Below, piece after piece: positions 1 through 11,819 of a stretch of 64,000 nt of DNA. The stretch comes from Leucocoprinus leucothites. Taxonomy: Eukaryota > Basidiomycota > Agaricomycetes > Agaricales > Agaricaceae. A program made the translations under genes and the position numbers. The stretch spans positions 2,480,001 to 2,544,000 of the forward strand of contig JAACJO010000002.1 of the NCBI GenBank assembly GCA_013368445.1, read 5' to 3'. The first letter of the stretch is position 1. Each line of letters opens with the position of its first letter. The notes under the pieces are model-generated. The model saw only the letters and a program-made list of their open reading frames with translations. It did not search any database and was not told where the DNA came from.

Positions 1-1882
1 GAACACTCAGCCTTGATCTGAGCATTGTGCTGGGCTATTTGATCCCCACCCGCACCAGCCAGTTCATCAGATAATTGGTCAATGTCATCGCTCAGACGAA
101 AGAACCGTTTAGCGACATATTCAACCTCCCCATCAACACCAGCTAGGATAAGCTGATTGAGTACAATAAAAGCTTGAATTCTCACGCAAACTGATCAGAA
201 GAATGATGCCATACCTGATATGCATTCTTCATCGTTCCTTTCGCAAATGGTGCATCTTGAATATAGCCAGTTAATGAGTCTGGAAGGGTTGTAAAGCTTG
301 TTTGGCCAGTTGTATTGTCAACTGTACATATAATCTTCTCAAAGTTGATTTTCGATGATTTGTGTACTGGTTTGGACAGGTGGTTTGCAGGAAGTGGTTT
401 GAACATGGATGAGATTTGACGATGATGTGCTCCAGATCCTGAAGGCATAGAATTCAGAGACCAATTTATAGGTGAATCAAAGATAAGGAATACCTGTCAT
501 TGTGCACTGTTGCTTGGCAATATGATCTTGTGGATCAGACAGAGAATCACTGCGTGGGCGACGACGGCTAGATTTTCCCAGTGATGCATGTAGTAAGCTC
601 CCATCCTTGAAATCAAGATCATCAAGGCCATCTGTATCATCCAAAATCTCAGCCTTACACCATTTGTTGTACTGGTTTTGAAGGAATTTGTCACTATGTG
701 AGTAGTAATCATTTTATGGAAGTGAGTGTCTTACCTGATCAATATTAATGAATAGCTCCAGACAGAATGCTGGAGTGCCACGCTGCTTTTCCAAATAACG
801 GAATTGTAGTGGCAAAGTTGGTTGTGGACGTCCTGGAGGAAAGTAGTGCCTGACAAAGTCTGCAACTGTCATTGATGAAGTTCCATCCTCAAGGAGGCTG
901 TTCGGGTGTAAATGCAGGGACACCTCACTGTCGAGAAGTGGGATAGCAGTGTTCTTAACCCACTCAACATTCAGGGTTTGGAGAATATCTGTTTTGATAT
1001 CTACCCAATTGTGAGATTTTTCCATTTTTTACTGTAGCAAGAATTAGACATACCTGGAAGGTAGGTGGTTTGTGAATATCACTTGGATGATGATCCAAGT
1101 GTGGCATCAAGTGCCTTTGGCTTATCACTTCGACGAAACTGGATAATAAAAATAGAATATTATGAGGATAATGAGTTGATAAGTGCAGAGAATTACTCAC
1201 CATCCAGCATACATTTGCTTGAGGCACAGTGGTTGGGGCTATGGCTTGCTCATATTGACGGAGCTCAGTGGTGCTTAGAGTTGATGTTCCTGCTGAGGAC
1301 CCTTTAGAAAAACCAGATCGCCCACGGAAACGCTCCTGCAGCCTTGCAGTTCGCTCAGCCTGAACATCTGAGATCTCTTGAGGAACATGTGGAGCATAAG
1401 CAATTGCTGGTAGGATAAAACAATTTTGTCTATTTTCAGAAATTCTGTTAATGACTTCATATAAATTATAACACTCACGTGAAGGATATTGATGATGAGT
1501 CGCCTGGATACTACCTGATGCTACCTGGGTAGATGACAGGCTGCTGGTTGGATTGCCAGTAGGTGCCCAAATGCTTGCAGCAGTATCAGCACAAATAGTA
1601 GTCTCACATAGTTGTACATCTGCGAGCATCTTGGTCATATTACAGAATGACTTGCTACACATCGCACACTGTGGCCACTGCTAAAATATGTATTCATCTT
1701 GAGAATGGCTAAGTCACCAAGTGTGGTCTGAAAGTACTCACCTGGGTGTCGGTATATGCTGGAGAGCCAATTGTGTGGGGGGCAAGAAGTTTGCACTTCA
1801 AGCAAGTGGAGGGCAACACAGTCACAGGAAGAAGAGGGAAGCGTTTCCCGCAGCTATCACATTCAGGAATATCAGAGTCCAT
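1..1882 (-). CDS. Alpha-type protein kinase-like gene, 3' part beyond window
   Basis: Runs leftwards and leaves the window before the catalytic core is complete. ATG is at 1882; exon 1 (1742-1882) encodes 47 residues with CDSCGKRF and CLKC Cys pairs, and exon 2 (from about 1681) continues with CAMC and further Cys, giving a zinc-binding-like N-terminus. Later exons (about 964-1480, 714-1025, 497-660, 182-448) are Ser/Thr/Gln-rich linker. Near the left end FAKGTMKNAYQ and, after an intron, EYVAKRFFRL resemble the glycine-rich loop (FARGAMRECF in EF2 kinase) and the YVAKRY lysine strand of atypical MHCK/EF2K alpha-kinases. The N-terminal Cys pairs before an alpha-kinase domain are common in mushroom genomes. 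Substrate unknown. Several internal splice junctions could not be phased, so the exon chain is approximate and a decayed copy cannot be excluded. Confidence 0.55.
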
Positions 1883-2343
1883 GATGCAAGCAATAAATAG
1901 AGTGAGGTTGAGCGAGCAACAAGAAGCTACAGGATAAGCCTGCAGTTGGCGAACTGGGGGTACCAGCTTTTATACTGGTTCCACACCCACCAGAATGCTC
2001 AAGAAAGCATGTTTGGACTTGGTTCGGGCCTGTAAACCGTTCGCTTGGAGTACTTACTCACTTAAACCCTTAATGACTCAAGATATTACAATGTGCAGAC
2101 ACACTACTCTCGGCTCAGAGATGTTTCAGTTGCCACCTGTTCACCAGGGAAAGCGGAAATAGCATTGTCTGGCTGGCAGTACAGGAATCCCGCACCGAAC
2201 ATGCAGAACGAAACCATAGCACGGACCAACTCCTAATCATATAAAAGTTTACCTCCAGCAAGTCGATTCATTAGGATCCTGCGCTTCCTGCCTTCGTTCT
2301 TTCTTGCCACCAACAGGCTCTTTCATCACAATTCCTGCTCTTG
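1883..2343. other. Divergent intergenic region
   Basis: Lies between the leftward alpha-kinase-like gene and the rightward integrase relic, so it should contain both promoters. A TATAAAAG box is visible on the plus strand at 2240-2247; nothing else was recognised. Confidence 0.5.
2240..2247 (+). promoter_or_regulatory. Candidate TATA box
   Basis: TATAAAAG about 100 bp upstream of the ATG at 2344 of the integrase-core relic. Position fits a promoter with a short 5' leader; no transcript evidence. Confidence 0.35.
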
Positions 2344-3976
2344 ATGCCTAATCCTAGTGGGAAAAATGGCTATGGCTCAGGTACTAAAAACTGTGCGTGT
2401 CTCTCATGTGGTATGATGGAGTAATAGCTAACTGTGTCAACTTACTTCATGCTAGATCCACCCGATGAAGTCCTTTGCAAGTATCTCACTGAGCTTGCTG
2501 TCCTTCCTCTCAGCGTACAACAGAAGCTTGATCAAATTCAAGCAGATCTTGGTCTTGATATCCGGTATGTTATATGACCTCATTATTTTTCATTTCGTTC
2601 ATAACTCAATGCTTGATTTAGACCGTCGACATTCTTTAAACTACAGAAGTGACTTGATATCCCAAGTATCAAACGGCCTGGACTCTCTAGTCAAAAACTC
2701 AGAGATGCTGTTATCGAAGAGGTAGCAAAAGATGTCGTACATGCAAACGGACCAGGTGCCATCAAGGATAAGCTTCAAGATAAGCTGGTCTTCGTACCAA
2801 GGTATGTTATTGAGGTTGCTAGCTCTGGACTCTATACCATCTGCTGACCATATATTCAAGGGATCACATTCGGGCAATCATGCGAGCCGTTGCTCCTGAA
2901 GGTTTTGATATTCGGTACCCTGGTCAAAAGGCACAGCGGATCAAACGTCAGCCACTCCAGTCAATCGGTCCATTCCATGAAATTTCAGCTGATGGACATG
3001 AGAAGCTCAACGCTCAAGCTCTCCAGATGGGGGGCCTTGCTCTTCCGATTTATGGCTACAGGGATAAGTGGTCCGGCAAAATCTTGAAGCTCTGTGTGCT
3101 TCCGGATGCTCGAAAGGCTTCAGCAATAGGTCATGTGTTCCTGGACCTGGTCTCAGACATTGGTGGTTTGTAGACTCACATTTTCGGTGAGATTTCACTT
3201 ACTGAATGCCAACAGGAATCCCCATCCAGGTCACAACCGATAAGGGTTCTGAAATTGGATGGCAGATGAGCATTCAAACAACATTTCAGTACGATAATAC
3301 TTACCACCATCACCAATTATCCTAGATACTGTTACTAACACTATAGTCTCTCAGTGAAATATGCGCACCGAACATCAACCCCGATGAATATCCTCCTCTT
3401 GTCAAGGTCAAATCGGTTAAGAACATCGTTATTGAGTCATTTTGGAAATGGATGCATGAGAAACTAGGTAAAAATCTCAAGGAAGAGATTCTTCGGGGGA
3501 AACACGAACATTTCTTTCAGGAGCATAACGACCAACACCAGTATGTGGATCAGCTTCCTTTGCATCCATTGTAGCACTGTCTGACATCTCCGCATAGCAT
3601 GCTCTTCTACTGGACATTTGTTCCTTTGGTTCAGGATGCGCTCAATGAGTACTCTACATGGTGGAATCAGCGTCGCATCCGTGGTCAGAAAGCGAAATTA
3701 CTGCCTTCTGCACATATCCCTAGCCACGCACTTAAGAACTGCGAGAGTCTCGGCGGCCATAACTGCTTGATCAAGGTACTGGAGGATGTCGTGGTGGATA
3801 TGCGTGCTGTCCTAGCTGAGGAAGTTGGCTCAAAGGAAGAGAACCTGGGTTGGTTTGACACCAGATTTGCAGAACTCGCTGAGAGGGCATATGAGGAAGT
3901 CGGTAAACCGCAGGTTTCGCTTCAGAATGCCTGGGAAGTGTTCATGCAAATGGCATCTGTGCTTGCGAGGGTCTAG
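2344..3976 (+). pseudogene. Integrase-core (DDE) domain gene, disrupted
   Basis: Intron-containing gene of the rve-type integrase core family found widely in mushroom genomes. The chain starts MPNPSGKNGYGS (2344), continues through an HTH-like segment (DIRPSTFFKLQK), then IMRAVAPEGFDIRYPGQ, HEISADGHEKL, VTTDKGSEIG and VIESFWKWMHEKLG, and ends LARV at 3976. The Asp of ADGH, Asp of TDKG and Glu of IESF are the likely DDE triad. Exons are joined by predicted introns near 2385-2456, 2570-2621, 2802-2861, 3168-3215, 3288-3348 and 3541-3598. An in-frame TGA at 2650-2652 interrupts the HTH-like part (between QK and LDIPS), and the junction near 3290 needs a non-canonical donor. It is therefore probably dead. 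Whether it was mobile or domesticated cannot be told: no terminal repeats were seen. Confidence 0.65.
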
Positions 3977-6452
3977 AGCTAGCGATTGTTTGTTTTCAGC
4001 CAGTTCTGGTCGACTTGTTTAGTTGTCTCGCGGTAGTCTTACAAGTAGCTAGAGATGTTCAACTGACATTCTTAATAGATATGATGCTTTCTCTATACAC
4101 AGGTTGTTGAATACTCGTCTCACATAGACATAGCGTCTTCGATCAACCCGAGAGACAGTGGAGTGACGTCTTTGGTCAGCCCAAGAGACGGCATGATTGG
4201 CCCAGGATGCCTTCGGTCAACCGGAGAGACAGTGTGAGGGAGGTGCTGGTGCTGTTGTCTGCCCCGGCTATATCCTGGGTGTTGGATGGTGGTGGCGACT
4301 GCGTGGTGTGAATGCAGGTGTTGGTTGAGGTTGTCGCAGCAGATGTATGGAGGCTCGATTGATTGATTGATAAAGAGATGGGTCAGTTAGCACAGGTTAG
4401 CGCCCCATCACTCACACGTGAAAACGAAGCGTGGAGTTCTCGCCTACCGTAGGTGGGGATATGACGCTGGTTCCTGATGATGTCCACACTCTAACATTAT
4501 TGTTATGTCAACCACATGTTCAAAAGGTAGTATCTTGCCTACCATTGTGCCAAAGGGTTTCACTGGCCATACTAGTACTGAGCTTCATATCTCAGCTTGG
4601 AGGTATCATACTGCTTTCAATCTGTTTCAGCTGTTACAGGGACCACCCCCGGGGATCACCGGCACCTGTGTATGTAAATGGCCTCGCGTTGTCAAGCACC
4701 AATCAGAGATCTCATGTTGAGATGATGTCAGAACTTATAATCATTGATAACCAATGCCACTGTTCACGTTGTTCTTCAATTGAGCTAAACCTTGCTTCCA
4801 GATGCGAGCACTGACCAAAAGCTATAGATCTACTGCACGACTTAGTCTAGTTTTTAGACTGGAGATTCAAGAATTTATTTCAGATTTTTAATATGAACTA
4901 AAATCCCATAGTGCGATGTTCAGTTTTCGTGATGCCTACTGTTTGAACCCCGAAATGAATGCTAATAACTGTGCAAAAATATGTGTGCGTACTAATTGAT
5001 TCTTCAATCACAGTCCAGCGTTTCCCTAGGGTCTCCTTATCCACAACTAGTGGCTGTGAGCATACCCAGGATTCCTGAGTCATATTTCTCGAAAAAATAT
5101 TACTTGGATCTCGACAGTGGGATTGTCCTGTCAACTTGTGCAGTTACATCACAAGAGGATAGTCAGAGAACTTCGGGCCTACCGTTGTGGCCTGATAATC
5201 CGGGGAAAGACAACCCTTGCATTTGAACTGGTTACAAATTTCAAGTGTTGTTGCAGTGTCTTCGATAATCGGTGTCCATTTTTTGCGAGTGGATCCCCGT
5301 TTATTGGTCAGCATCAGATTAGTGACGTAAGCGAAGATTGTTGTACGCATTGGCATGTTCACCACCGGTTGAAAATCTTCCATGATGATATCTTTCTCAT
5401 CCTTCCCACCCACTAATGATTATAGTGGATACAATCAACCGCATCATCCCCACAACGTATCGGAAGATGTATATATGGACTTAGATGAAGGTCATAATCA
5501 ACCTGACAGATCAAGGCCAACCTGGCCAGGTGAAGCGTTGACATCTTCCCAGGACTACATGCGGTATGCAGTGTATTTGTGCTGCCACAGAACACGTGAA
5601 ATTAAAACCAGTTGAGATAGTGGCCATGGAACATATGTAGATGATGAGGAGGTTATAGTACCTGTGGCGGCAACGCTTGGCCAGCTTTTGTGGATTTTCT
5701 GATGTGCCAGCCTTCCTGCCACAGCCTCCCCGCCACAGCTTTCCCGCCACAATATGTCTGCTGATTGCAGCTAACACTATTTATCTGATTTAGATGGATA
5801 CCAGGGTAAACATCGGAGCTGATCTTACTTCCATACAGTGTAACAGCTGAACATCAATGGTCTGGTGTATATATGGCTATTTGAGAGAGTGAATGAGTTC
5901 TCTGGCTGTCTTCAAGTACAAATTCTAATGCCCTGAATGGAAAGCAGACATCCCAAAAACATCGTCATCCGAGTGAATCTCGATTGCTACTTTCGGTGTG
6001 CCTGGTGCACGACTGCATTGTAAACAATCTCGATCTAAATCTGATCCTGGAGGGTCACATTTATCGAGAACAACCTTCAAGGGCTTGTTGATTCATCGAG
6101 CCGCATGTGAGGGGTCTTGCTTCCATTGCTTAAAAGCTCAAGTTTCCAGCTGTTATCGACCCAACCATCCTTCGAATGTAGGTGGCGCTGGCAAGTGGCC
6201 GAGTGTACTACTTGCCTCTAGCCTTTCAAGGTGCCCTCCTTCTAGTAGTCTGGTAGCCAAGTGCATTCTCCCCCTCAGCCTCTCAAAGTGTTGTTCTCTT
6301 AAATTGAAATGAACACCTTCCAGAACTCCCATCATATGATCCTACAACACTGTCACTTTCATAGCAACGTTCGGTATCATCATTGCCAGGACGAAAAACG
6401 TAGGTCGCCATTCAGAATGAATAGAGGGCTGTGCTAAATTTAACTTTTAGCC
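3977..6452. other. Gene-poor region, no recognisable gene
   Basis: Several overlapping short ORFs exist on both strands (for example 5144-5413 minus) but none shows a domain, consistent exon structure or homology I recognise. It contains a short imperfect repeat at 4136-4232, a (TGAT)n stretch near 4358, a run of CGCCACA-like units at 5712-5755, and a 30-bp motif near 4450 that recurs near 24531. Most likely decayed repeat DNA. Confidence 0.4.
4136..4232. repeat. Three imperfect tandem units
   Basis: Three units of about 25 bp share the pattern CTTCGGTCAACC-GAGAGACAGTG with substitutions (4136, 4169 and 4210 region). They are spaced by roughly 33-42 bp. No coding potential is evident. Confidence 0.5.
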
Positions 6453-7241
6453 TTGCAAATGCTTCTCGGTGCCTCCCAACTCGATGTGATCCATGATTCT
6501 GCTGCTCGTGAACGAGCACTAGAGTCTACCCCAATCTCTACCCACCTCGAGTTTGTCGATATTTTTACTTCGTGGTCAGCAGCCCCAAAACAGGGCTCCC
6601 CCTCTATGATCCTCCTCACTGGTCCGAAATCTGATTTGGCCCAACTTTGTGCTGAACACCTGGAGGACTACTTGGCAGCGACATATTTTCTTTCATTGGG
6701 CTCCTGTACTGCTGACCCCACGCATTTCATTCCCACTATTGCTCTTCAGCTCGCCACGAGATCACCACCCTTTGCTGAGGCACTCAAGAATATCATCCAC
6801 TGAGATCCAACCATTTTTACCAAGTCTCTGAAGGTTCAATTTCACAAGCTCATCATGGTGCCCTTCAGAGACCTTACAAAGAGGGGCGTGAATGCTTTCA
6901 GCCTTATAGAGAGGGTGATTATTGTTAATGGATTCAATCGCTTTGTGCTTCATGTTCGAAGAGAGATTCTTCGAGCCGTCGCTACAGCGATCAACGCCGG
7001 GTCCCCTCAATTATGCTGGGCATTCTTTGGCGAGGAGGACCATGACACCATGCGGGGGGAAATAGAATTCAGTTTAAATACAAAGGACGTGTTTTGGGAA
7101 GTCAATCTGTACGATAGTGGTCCTGGTGTGTCTTCCGAGTCTGAACATGTGAACCAAGAATGGACAACAAACTCTCGCTTTTCCTGTGTAATCCTTCACT
7201 GGTGGTTTGCTTTCCTGTATTTTTTGAATGGTTACAATTAA
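6453..7241 (+). pseudogene. NACHT/STAND NTPase relic
   Basis: One reading frame resembles the middle of mushroom NACHT-domain proteins. ISTHLEFVDIFTSW is followed by a P-loop-like MILLTGPKSDLAQLCAEHL, then AATYFLSLGSC and FIPTIALQLATRSPPF, a TGA at 6802-6804, and in the same frame DPTIFTKSLKVQF, a Walker-B-like IIVNGFNRF and INAGSPQLCWAFFGEED. In intact relatives the P-loop is GPAGAGKSA and Walker B is IDGLDEC. Here the GxGKS core is missing and the acidic residues are gone, so nucleotide binding is lost. No N-terminal effector part or C-terminal repeats were found nearby. Best read as a decayed fragment of a fungal NLR-like gene. Confidence 0.6.
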
Positions 7242-7453
7242 TTAATTTTTGACATGTCAAGAGGATCATGCTTTGCAAGATGAGTACAATCAAGTACCAA
7301 GATGGGACCAGTAGATCGTGGTCGCCCCTTGAGTGGTCTGTGTCCGCTAAAATCTCGAGTTTGGTGATCAAGTGTATATCCATTAGTTTTTATGCAATTG
7401 CTTTGTGAGCTCTACACACATAGTATGTAACAGGAAACAGCTCAGTTGGTATA

Positions 7454-8398
7454 TCACAACTTTACACCCTCCCTCATCTTTCCTTGCCTACCATTTGTAC
7501 TATCATCTCGCCCAATATACTTGATAAACCACTCAACAGCACTCTTGAACGCTCCCTCCTTCCCGGCTTTCACCTTCGGATCACTCAAATCTCCATGAAC
7601 AGCAAACCTATGCGTACAGCCCTCCCAGTGAACCCTCTTGTACGCAGGGCTAAATTTACTGTGATCTAGGATTTTGTCAGCCTTGGCTTGGCATTCAGGA
7701 GGAAATTGAATGTTGATAGTGCAGGTATTGAGAAGAAGAGGTGCTTTGGCTTCTTTTTTGTACTTCTGTTGTTGATATGTTGAAGGGTAGGGAACGTGAA
7801 AGTGTGGGAGAAGAGACAGTCAGGGAGAGAGGACAAGTTAGTGATGGAATTGGTGCGCACATGTACAATCTTGCTTACTTCAAGATCCTCGGGAACTTCT
7901 AAAAGTGACGGGTGGCAGACAACACTGGCTTTAATGACATTATTGAACACAAGATCGAAGACATAGCAATCTGTGATTGTAAAATCAACATCAGTCATGT
8001 CATCAAAGACACCAGATGGTAAGAAATAATTTAAGAACACACTACCAAAGCAATAACCAATGGCACCAAATTCCTTTACTCCTTGTTTAACGAGCCCAGC
8101 AATGACCTTGTTCAGAACAGGGTGAGTCTTCTCCTGCATGTGGTTTTGGAGCCACTCGTGGGACCAAGGCCTGGGGTTGGACTATTTGACATATGGGATA
8201 CTTAGTACTAGACGTGGAGAGTAGAGTGGTTGGACGAACGCACATTGTCTAATGCATCAGGAGGAACAGCATCACCATTGAGGTAATCAGGAATGACCAT
8301 CTGCAAGATATACATACATCAGAAACAGGGAGACTGGTCCTGGGTGTTACCATGGGACAGACATAAAATCCATTACAAGCAAAGTCATCGGCAAGAAG
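7454..8398 (-). pseudogene. Dienelactone hydrolase, 3' half (exons 4 to end)
   Basis: This is the downstream half of the DLH gene whose exons 1-3 lie at 20881-21167. The first exon here (8363-8398) encodes LLADDFACNGFY after a good acceptor. Later exons give VIPDYLNGDAVPPDALDN, then HMQEKTHPVLNKV and GYCFGS with the nucleophile Cys, then VFDLVFNNVIKASVVCHPSLLEV, and finally the C-terminal exon with CTHRFAVHGDLSDPKVKAG. Compared with the intact copy at 27002-28182, the catalytic Asp position (NSCTTD there) reads NTCTIN here, and the stop has moved about 17 codons downstream to 7454. The split plus the lost Asp argue for a dead gene. The two halves share strand and exon order. Confidence 0.75.
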
Positions 8399-8828
8399 CT
8401 GGATTTTGCTGATGGAAGGAGTCCTTTCATTTACAGTAATAGATCATTCTGGTGTATGCCAAATTAGTGTAAAGGTTGCTGCGGCCTCATGGCATGCAAT
8501 AAAATCACGAAAAAAATAAGGTATCTAGATTAGCATGTGAACTAATTACTACGACAATTTCTAAGGAATAGACCTGGTGATTCTGTGCCACGACCTCAAA
8601 CAGTTCAATGAGTGCTTTTTTGAAAACTCCAAGTCACTTGTACACCATGACATATGTGGCAGTCACACTGTACAGTTTGCATACATTGTGACAATTAGTA
8701 ATTGGTGTCTGGTTCCATGGCTAGTCTTCGTTGTCACTCTCATCTTCCCACACTGACTCTTCATCCAGACTTGCTATGGTGTCCGTGGTATCAATTTTTT
8801 GTATTTTTGGCTTGGGAAGAGCCTCAGA

Positions 8829-10981
8829 TCAGTAGTCTTTTTGCTTGGGTTTTGGGTGTGCTTTATCCCAGTCCTTCAACTTCTCACCATTTGCCTTCAC
8901 TGCCTTTTGCCTCGTGTCCCAGTCAACCACATCCTCCTTCCACTGCAACATATGCCTCTTGTTAGACTGCTTCCAATCCTCCTCTGACTTGAGCCAAATC
9001 CCAAGCTCCTGCTCATACACAGCTCTAGCTTCTTTCCTTGCACCCTGGATATGTGCCTCCTGCTCCTGCTCAGCCTCATATTGGTCAATGGCTTTGAACA
9101 CCTCATCACCCATAAGAAGCTTTGCTTGACCATCTGCCAAAACCCTTCCACCCTTTGCCTTTTTTTTATTCTTTGTCTCATGTGCATTCAACTGGCAATG
9201 GACCTGACCACAATAGACATGCTGCAAGATCATAGCAAATTGTAGGTGAAACACCTGGCTCCGATACACATCAGCCTCATCTGCCTTGTCTGTTAATGCT
9301 TCCTGTAAGTTCCTTTCGAGCCTTGTATGAGTGATCGCACTGAGAAGTTGTTCCAGAGGTATCTTGTAGTTTCATGCTTTCCTGATTGGTGGAAGCTGGA
9401 TTGGTGGAGTTTTGGGAAGTGGGGATGAAGTCTTGATTGGGGAATCAGAGACAAGGAAGTGAGCATCAGTAGTAGCAAGATTGGAGAGTGCATGTTGTAA
9501 TGGTAGTAACTGTGAATATTGAACTTCACTGGGCCTGGTGTCACCCTCTATGGGCATGGAGGGTTGAACGGCATCTATGATAAGCTCAGTCATGATCCAA
9601 ACAGGTGTTGGAGGGGGGATGGGTGTGAAATGTTGGAAGGAGGTGTTGCAGCTGGGCACAAACTTATCTTTGCTGATGGCATTATGGTTGAAGGGCACAA
9701 GGCCAGTTGCTGAGAAGGCCTTTCTAATCAATGCAGGCTGAAGAGCTACAAGGTGTGCCTTGCCGTATACGGTAAGAAAATTCTCCTTTGAGATATGACT
9801 ACCTTTACCCTGAAGGAGCTGACCACAATACTTGCCATACTCGACTTTGAGAGGACTGAAAACAACCACATCCAAACCTTGGTAAATGTGGGTCATATGT
9901 GGTGGATAACACATCACTTTGATGTTGTGACTCTAGCAGTATTCCAAAAAGGAACGAGTAACATGTGAAGCATGACCGTCAAGGTACAGTACATGAGTAC
10001 GACCATGTGCTGTTGAGCATGTCAAAGCCTCGAAGTGCTTTGCATACTCAAGGCCAATAATATTATCAGTCCAGCCTTTTTTGGAGTGCCCTAGCCTAGT
10101 CAAAAAATATGAGCATTTGTTGCAATATTCATAGAGACTAACACAGACATAGCATTAGCAGGATTATCCTGCTTCCATTTAACAAGGTATCCTTGCCCTG
10201 TATATAGAACTGTTGGTGGAAGGGCACTTCCATCAGCACCGATTGTCACAAGAACAGTGATGTTCTTGCGTGAACCAGCTTGTTGCTGGTATTGAACCTT
10301 CTTTCCTGCTTGTCCAGTAACCTTTTTACCACCTCTGCCCTCATTGCCATTTGCCTGGAAACCACTCTCATCCATTGCCCAGGTACACTCAGGAGCAATG
10401 GGTGCTCCATTATCTCCAGTGAGCTGAACTTCCTCCACCAAATCAAAGTATTGCCTGTGAGTCTCTGGATTTGCTGCCTGGCCACATTGAGTATCAAGAG
10501 CACGACTTGTATACATGTGGAGTTGATTACTGTGCTTCTCAATAAAGCGGTAAGTCCAGTTTTTTCCAACCCCAGCCACCAGAAATTTAGATTGCCATTG
10601 TGCTCGAGCAATCTCATCAACATGCTCCTTGAGTCAGTGGTGATCCAGTGGAAATCCCATCTCCGCAACCTCCACCACATAATCAATCACTTGGTTTGCT
10701 TCTTCATCTGATAACCAGCTCTTCTCAGCATTAGAGTCCATCCTGAGTTGCCCTCCATTGACCAAGCTCTGAAGTGTATTATGATTAAGATGAACATAGA
10801 TTCCCTTGGCATGAAAGAATTCCTTTTCAACAATATCACAGACTTTATGGAGACCAAGCTGTTCCTTCTTGTCTTTCTCGAGTTGATGTTTGTATAATGC
10901 CACAGCCTTGGTCATACATTCCTTGTACAATTTGCGATCAATTTGAGATTTTTTGGTCAATGAGAGAGCTTTGTGAGGCAT
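8829..10981 (-). pseudogene. Pogo-like DDE transposase, three premature stops
   Basis: The frame begins MPHKALSLTKKS (ATG 10981) and has a helix-turn-helix region (LGLHKVCDIVEKEF) followed by a CENP-B/pogo-like part (GVGKNWTYRFIEKHSNQL). The DDE domain has TWAMDESGF (first Asp), VLYLDGHASH (second Asp) and THIYQGLD (third Asp), i.e. a pogo-type DDD triad, plus the GWTDNIIGLEY segment. A long charged C-terminus (ADGQAKLLMGDE to PKPKQKDY, stop 8829) is typical of fungal family members. One small intron (about 10093-10139) joins NANAMSV-like coding to LGHSKKGWTD. In-frame stops occur at 10634-10636 (TGA), 9933-9935 (TAG) and 9372-9374 (TGA). The Copia element landed just upstream of the start codon. 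Confidence 0.75.
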
Positions 10982-11003
10982 AGCAAGTGAGAAATGAGAA
11001 ATA

Positions 11004-11376
11004 TGTTGAATCACGTGCGCGTTTACACACTGCTATACTTGTGTTCACTCTCAATTATGACATATGCATTCTATTATTAGATACCACTATGTTTATGCAC
11101 CGATACTTCGTGCGGACGATACATGTTTTACTATACATTTTACTTGTACCCTTTACCACCTCGAAACGATGGTATAATACTCTCTTTATAGTAGAAATTA
11201 TTCGAACTCTTTAGTATAAATACCTTGTATTTTCTTCGATATTCTACAGTCAATTCTATAGTCTCAGTCGCAACTACTACTTACAACAACTCCCATAACA
11301 GACCAACTGCCTAGTAAAGTGAGTCTCGACCTCGTTGTCTACCTTCACCGCTACGCTCCCTGTTGCTGCTTCGACA
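11004..11376 (+). repeat. Copia 5' LTR
   Basis: Begins TG and ends CA and carries TATAAATA at 11215-11222 as the probable promoter. It differs from the 3' LTR at nine positions, all transitions, eight of them in CpG context (for example both LTRs derive from a CpG near 11036 that decayed to CA in one and TG in the other). Confidence 0.93.
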
Positions 11377-11389
11377 GGTTATGGGCCCC
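11377..11389 (+). other. Primer-binding site, initiator-tRNA half type
   Basis: GGTTATGGGCCCC follows the LTR without a gap. This matches the kind of site used by Drosophila copia, which primes from the cut 5' half of initiator methionine tRNA (complement to the anticodon region CATAACC) rather than from the tRNA 3' end. Assignment is from recalled family knowledge. Confidence 0.6.
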
Positions 11390-11819
11390 GATCGCCAGCT
11401 CGATATTGCACTAGCTGACTAGCTCGCTGTGCTTGATGTCTGAGAAGGATTAGATCGACCTGTTATGGGAAGGCCGCTATCCTAGCGCCACCACTGTACC
11501 TTGTGAAGGGCCCAGCATCCCTTCTCATTTCTGTGTCTTACCCTAGCCCTTAGGCAATTTGGGTTCGAAACCTTGCTCGATTAGCGCATCACTGCTGCTT
11601 CTAACAAACAATGTTGACTGACGACTTCTTTTCAGAATGTCTTCTATCAACAATGGAGCTTCTCGCATCCCAATCCTTCAAGGCCCCCAGAACTACCAGT
11701 TTTGGTCCATGAGGATGCAGGGATTTCTCTCTATGATCATGACCCCTGGAACCCCTCTTATGGGTTGGACTGTCACAACTGGCATGGTTCCTCTGCTCCC
11801 ACCTCTTGTCGCTGTTATA

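Noticed and set aside
4136..4232. CRISPR-like repeat array
   Set aside because: Three degenerate units with unequal spacing in a eukaryotic intergenic region; not an array.
5144..5790. Overlapping minus-strand open frames as a gene
   Set aside because: No domain, no consistent splice chain, and plus-strand frames of similar length overlap them.
11566..11590. tRNA-like GGTTCGAAACC in the Copia leader
   Set aside because: Only a T-arm-like string; no acceptor, D or anticodon arms fit around it.
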